From: an uncultured Clostridia bacterium | Lineage (GTDB): Bacteria; Bacillota; Clostridia; Oscillospirales; Ruminococcaceae | Assembly: GCA_947168885.1 (NCBI GenBank) | Contig: CAMVNQ010000002.1 | Span: forward strand, 62,001 to 126,000 | DNA length: 64,000 nucleotides | Direction of reading: 5' to 3' | Shown: piece by piece, positions 61,737-64,000 of the stretch | Layout of the letters: every line of letters begins with the position of its first letter | How positions within the stretch are numbered: the first letter of the stretch is position 1 | The notes under the pieces: model-generated | Seen by the model: only the letters and a program-made list of their open reading frames with translations | The model's database searches: none | Told to the model about the DNA's origin: nothing | Position numbers and translations under genes: made by a program

Positions 61737-62397
61737 TTTCGGTCTCCTTCCTAAGTTTATTGAAATCGTCAGCCGAGATCAGACCACCGAAACGACTTAC
61801 TTTTTCAGAATAGTTAAATAATCCAAATGTATCATAAGATTCTGCTATCTTCTTTCTAATTCGGAAGTAATCAACACCAACTTTTTCTTTAACCGTGTAC
61901 CACTGATGAACACATATAAATCCCGCTCCACCCTTAAGCAGCTTTATAAAAAATCCCTTAATACCAAAGTTACTTAACTTTCTATGCAAGTACTGGTACT
62001 CTATCTGAGCTCGTACTTGTCGATCTAACATTCTGTCGTTCTGAGCTATCAGAATTACATCAAAACCGAATTTCCGGTGCTGAGAAAAGAAAGTCAACCA
62101 TTTTTCCCACTTTTTATTCTTAGGACAGTTACTATTAAACATCATACCAGCTTCATCAATAATAATACAAGTCTGCCCTTCCTTATTCGGAACATGATGT
62201 TTCATGCTATATTCAATAAGTTTATCCGGTTTTATCTGCTTATTATCCATGAAATAAAAGTAAGGCTGCCGCTTCTCCGGTAAATTGATTATAAAGTTTG
62301 CTATAACGTTTATGTGTTTTCCGGTGAGATTCCATACTTGTGATGTAGCATGAAAACTCTTTCCGCTTCCAGGCGTACCCGTATATAATATGATCAT
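61690..62397 (-). CDS. Zot/pI-type morphogenesis ATPase
   Basis: 235 aa. Walker A ILYTGTPGSGKSFHAT at residues ~3-18, Walker B CIIIDEAGMMFN, then WEKWLTFFSQHRKFGFDVILIAQ, which is the hallmark of Zot/pI proteins that drive assembly and export of filamentous phages. No clear membrane helix is visible, only a short hydrophobic stretch near GFFIKLLKGGAGFI, unlike the pI of Gram-negative phages. The C-terminus has a CSDCAC motif. ATGA overlap with the RHH gene upstream. Confidence 0.87.
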   Translation of the reverse strand: MIILYTGTPGSGKSFHATSQVWNLTGKHINVIANFIINLPEKRQPYFYFMDNKQIKPDKLIEYSMKHHVPNKEGQTCIIIDEAGMMFNSNCPKNKKWEKWLTFFSQHRKFGFDVILIAQNDRMLDRQVRAQIEYQYLHRKLSNFGIKGFFIKLLKGGAGFICVHQWYTVKEKVGVDYFRIRKKIAESYDTFGLFNYSEKVSRFGGLISADDFNKLRKETENEENIIDSACSDCAC

Positions 62398-62591
62398 GAA
62401 ATCACCTCCGACATAATGATCTGATCATCTATCTCCGGATCCGACAGATCAGGAGCATCTCCGAAGTCTCTTAACTCGTCAAATAATATCCTGTTTATCA
62501 GTTCCGATCTCGTCATATCAAGCTGTTCAGCATGATAATCTACTTTTGCAACGATCGCCGGATTGAGCATTATATTATATCGCTTCTTCAT
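62394..62591 (-). CDS. Ribbon-helix-helix protein (prophage)
   Basis: 65 aa. MKKRYNIMLNPAIVAKVDYHAEQLDMTRSELINRIL is a typical CopG/Arc fold, with an acidic tail (DAPDLSDPEIDDQ). It overlaps the upstream gene by 17 bases and zot by four. Likely a DNA-binding regulator of the assembly genes. Confidence 0.8.
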   Translation of the reverse strand: MKKRYNIMLNPAIVAKVDYHAEQLDMTRSELINRILFDELRDFGDAPDLSDPEIDDQIIMSEVIS

Positions 62592-62784
62592 TCTTACACC
62601 CCCAAGCCGCAGAATTTGAGCAAATCAAAGTACCACCTTTCGTACTATATGAATACTTACATTCTTCACAATCTGAATGAACATTACATTTACGACATGC
62701 AAGCATCCTTTTCTCAAAGTCAGTTTTATATAAAGCGGTTCTATCGCAAATATGCAATGAAACGCATTTGAACAAGTTACACAT
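62575..62784 (-). CDS. Cys-rich prophage protein
   Basis: 69 aa from the ATG at 62784 (AAAGGTG). Nine or more cysteines, including CRKC, CEEC and a late SNSAAWGC, suggest a zinc-ribbon-like fold. Unknown function. It lies just after the coat-protein terminator, so it should be less expressed than the coat protein. Confidence 0.65.
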   Translation of the reverse strand: MCNLFKCVSLHICDRTALYKTDFEKRMLACRKCNVHSDCEECKYSYSTKGGTLICSNSAAWGCKNEEAI

Positions 62785-62802
62785 ATACACACCTTTTTTC
62801 CT

Positions 62803-62831
62803 GTAAAAAGATAGCGGAGACGGACTCCGCT
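62803..62831 (-). terminator. Terminator directly after the major coat protein gene
   Basis: Minus-strand AGCGGAG/CTCCGCT hairpin (62813-62831) followed by ATCTTTTTAC. A terminator in this place also follows gene VIII of M13 and lets coat protein be made in excess. Confidence 0.8.
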
Positions 62832-62845
62832 TTTCTTTTTATTGC

Positions 62846-63151
62846 TTACTTTGCAACAGTGCTGAACATCTTCTTTGCAAGCTTTATACCTACGAAGATA
62901 GCGAAAACACCAAGACCGGCACCGAGAACAGTTACAATGATCGGTATAACATCATTTGCAGTATTGGTGAACTGCTGCCCGATCTGACCTGCGTAAGTGC
63001 TTAAGCTTGTAGTTGTACCGGTTTCACCTTCCGCAGAAGCCATTACCGAAACAACCGGAAGAGCTGCCGAAGCAGCCGAAGCACCGACAACGAACTTGAT
63101 CTGACGCGCCTTAATTCCGAGACGTTCCGCAAGATTTTTGATTTTCTCCAT
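62846..63151 (-). CDS. Inovirus-type major coat protein precursor (pVIII-like)
   Basis: 101 aa from the ATG at 63151 with AAGGAGG; an upstream frame extension has no site. A signal peptide ends in VMASA, so the mature protein starts EGETG. It has a polar amphipathic N-terminal half, one membrane helix (VIPIIVTVLGAGLGVFAIFVGI) and a basic C-terminus KLAKKMFSTVAK. This copies the plan of M13 pVIII, which starts AEGDD and ends IKLFKKFTSKAS. The mature length of ~60 residues fits. Confidence 0.88.
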   Translation of the reverse strand: MEKIKNLAERLGIKARQIKFVVGASAASAALPVVSVMASAEGETGTTTSLSTYAGQIGQQFTNTANDVIPIIVTVLGAGLGVFAIFVGIKLAKKMFSTVAK

Positions 63152-63165
63152 GACATTCTTCCTCC

Positions 63166-63297
63166 TTATTTGGATTTTGAGATAATATTTATACAAAGCG
63201 AGTATGCAAGGCCTATGAGCCAGCATACACCGCTAAGCAACATACCACCGCCGAGACCTATAAAACCGGCTTGCATGAAAGATATATCAAATTCCAT
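63166..63297 (-). CDS. Small membrane protein (43 aa) of the prophage
   Basis: ATG at 63297, TAA at 63166-63168; MEFDISFMQAG then a single hydrophobic helix (FIGLGGGMLLSGVCWLIGLAYSL) and a basic end. Lies eight bases after the preceding gene and 14 before the coat gene. Small one-helix proteins in this place are seen as minor coat proteins (pVII/pIX) in filamentous phages; assignment by position only. Confidence 0.65.
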   Translation of the reverse strand: MEFDISFMQAGFIGLGGGMLLSGVCWLIGLAYSLCINIISKSK

Positions 63298-63305
63298 TCA
63301 AGCAC

Positions 63306-63533
63306 CTACTTTCTCAGGTGGCGAAATATGAGAGCACCGAGACAAGCACCGGAGAAAACGAGAATTGCAAGAGCTATTGAATTATTTACCCTGATTAACT
63401 CGCCCTGATATTCAAGATACTCATGCTCAAAGCTCAGCTCGTCACGAATCCCCTGTAATGTCTCAACACATTCATTACCTATAGTTATTAGCTCTCCGTT
63501 ATCAATAACTACAGTTATTCCCTCGTCGGTCAT
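63306..63533 (-). CDS. Small C-terminally anchored prophage protein
   Basis: 75 aa. A soluble acidic N-terminal part (MTDEGITVVIDNGELITIG) and a membrane helix at ~50-70 (ALAILVFSGACLGALIF). ATGA overlap with the upstream gene. Possible minor structural protein; function not known. Confidence 0.65.
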   Translation of the reverse strand: MTDEGITVVIDNGELITIGNECVETLQGIRDELSFEHEYLEYQGELIRVNNSIALAILVFSGACLGALIFRHLRK

Positions 63534-63781
63534 AAGGTTATACCGACGATCTTGTTTTTCGGGTTGATCTCAATATCTATTACCTGATCAATATGATCAA
63601 TAAGATCTTGTAACTTGATACCGAAGCCGTCGAAGCGTTCAGCCGTTACAAAGCGGCTTTCGGTGCAATTTCCATATACTCCGTCATCAGGATAAGCAAT
63701 AAACAGCTTTATTCCTTGCACCTGATCGCCCTTGTCGGTCTCGAAATCCAGTTCACGCACTCCAATAAGATTTACTTTCAT
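63530..63781 (-). CDS. Putative single-stranded DNA-binding protein of the phage
   Basis: 83 aa from the ATG at 63781 with AAGGAGG. A small beta-rich protein (MKVNLIGVRELDFE, KLFIAYPDDGVYG) that comes first in the phage operon. In size and position it matches gV-type ssDNA-binding proteins; no family match is claimed. Confidence 0.6.
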   Translation of the reverse strand: MKVNLIGVRELDFETDKGDQVQGIKLFIAYPDDGVYGNCTESRFVTAERFDGFGIKLQDLIDHIDQVIDIEINPKNKIVGITL

Positions 63782-63806
63782 GCTTTTTTCCTCCTTATTT
63801 GATATT

Positions 63807-63880
63807 GTTCCAAAATGGAACAATATCATTATAGCATAGAATGTTCTAAAATGGAACTGTCAAATGTTCCAAAAAAGAAC
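63807..63880. promoter_or_regulatory. Three 15-bp palindromic operators and divergent promoters
   Basis: GTTCCAAAATGGAAC (63807-63821), GTTCTAAAATGGAAC (63843-63857) and GTTCCAAAAAAGAAC (63866-63880) share GTTCyAAAA-GAAC half-sites. Leftward -10 TATAAT at 63828-63833 (minus) has an extended TGC and lies between operators 1 and 2. The rightward extended -10 TGCTATAAT ends at 63907. The XRE gene to the right is the likely repressor. Confidence 0.75.
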
Positions 63881-63928
63881 TTTACATTTTATAAAATGTG
63901 CTATAATAGAACAAAGGAAGTGATCAGC

Positions 63929-64000
63929 TTGTTCAAGGAAACATTTGCAGCTAACCTAAAAAGAGCCCGTGAAAATGCAGGATATACACAACAATACGTT
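63929..64000 (+). CDS. XRE-family transcriptional regulator (partial)
   Basis: 24 codons before the window ends. TTG start at 63929 with AAAGGAAG upstream; an in-frame GTG at 63920 is an alternative. The peptide FKETFAANLKRARENAGYTQQYV is the first helix and turn entry of an HTH_XRE domain. It is divergent from the phage operon and should bind the three operators, controlling lysogeny. Confidence 0.75.
   Translation, partial: MFKETFAANLKRARENAGYTQQYV

Noticed and set aside
61690-62397. Zot-like protein as a toxin
   Set aside because: Homology to Zot reflects the phage assembly ATPase family; nothing here supports a secreted toxin, as the protein is cytosolic and coupled to coat genes.

Overview
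The window looks like the chromosome of a Gram-positive anaerobe of the Clostridia, most likely a Ruminococcus-type gut fibre degrader (inference from gene content). Pointers are a circularly permuted GH3 beta-glucosidase of the kind known from Ruminococcus albus, a CE2-type esterase lipoprotein, a trimeric bifurcating [FeFe] hydrogenase, an Rnf complex, Spo0A/SigK/YlbJ/YqfC/YqfD sporulation proteins, and GGAGG ribosome binding sites with TTGACA/TATAAT promoters.

Layout. 1-11.8 kb, mostly minus strand: the start of an aspartate-aminotransferase-like gene, an anchored unknown protein, an FkbM methyltransferase, cheV, and a likely operon proB-proA-membrane protein-HAD phosphatase-uridine-kinase-like protein. 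On the plus strand sits a ComFB-like gene with a perfect promoter. A tRNA-Leu(UAG) with duplicated downstream terminators follows, then a fusion of a sugar-isomerase TIM barrel with an acyl-CoA synthetase behind a T-box leader. 12.3-22.6 kb: a degenerate GGDEF-EAL protein, a Spo0A homologue whose phosphoacceptor Asp is Glu, the GH3 enzyme, a chemoreceptor, a tautomerase and a GH13 enzyme.

23-37.4 kb is the energy core: hydC-hydB-hydA, then dprA, sigK, a DUF815 ATPase, a BtuF-like lipoprotein, rnfCDGEAB and a membrane diguanylate cyclase. The genes from DUF815 onward are closely packed and may form one transcription unit. 37.6-46.7 kb: glyA, prs, rarA, an S1-domain protein, a CE2 lipoprotein, two paralogous membrane proteins and aspS. 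47.1-56.1 kb: phoH-ybeY-dgkA-era-recO-mutS2, then ylbJ and yqfC-yqfD. A 260-bp region of six near-perfect hairpins, foldable as two three-hairpin junctions, fills the phoH leader.

57.2-64 kb is an integrated filamentous phage (inovirus-like prophage), cut by the window end. It has an XRE-type regulator with three 15-bp operators, a small putative ssDNA-binding protein, small membrane proteins, an M13-pVIII-like major coat protein followed by a terminator, a Zot/pI-type ATPase, a pIII-like adsorption protein, a small membrane protein, a rolling-circle initiator with an adjacent GC-rich hairpin, and a second repressor module with three operator-like repeats. This element in a monoderm host and the phoH-leader RNA are the most novel contents.
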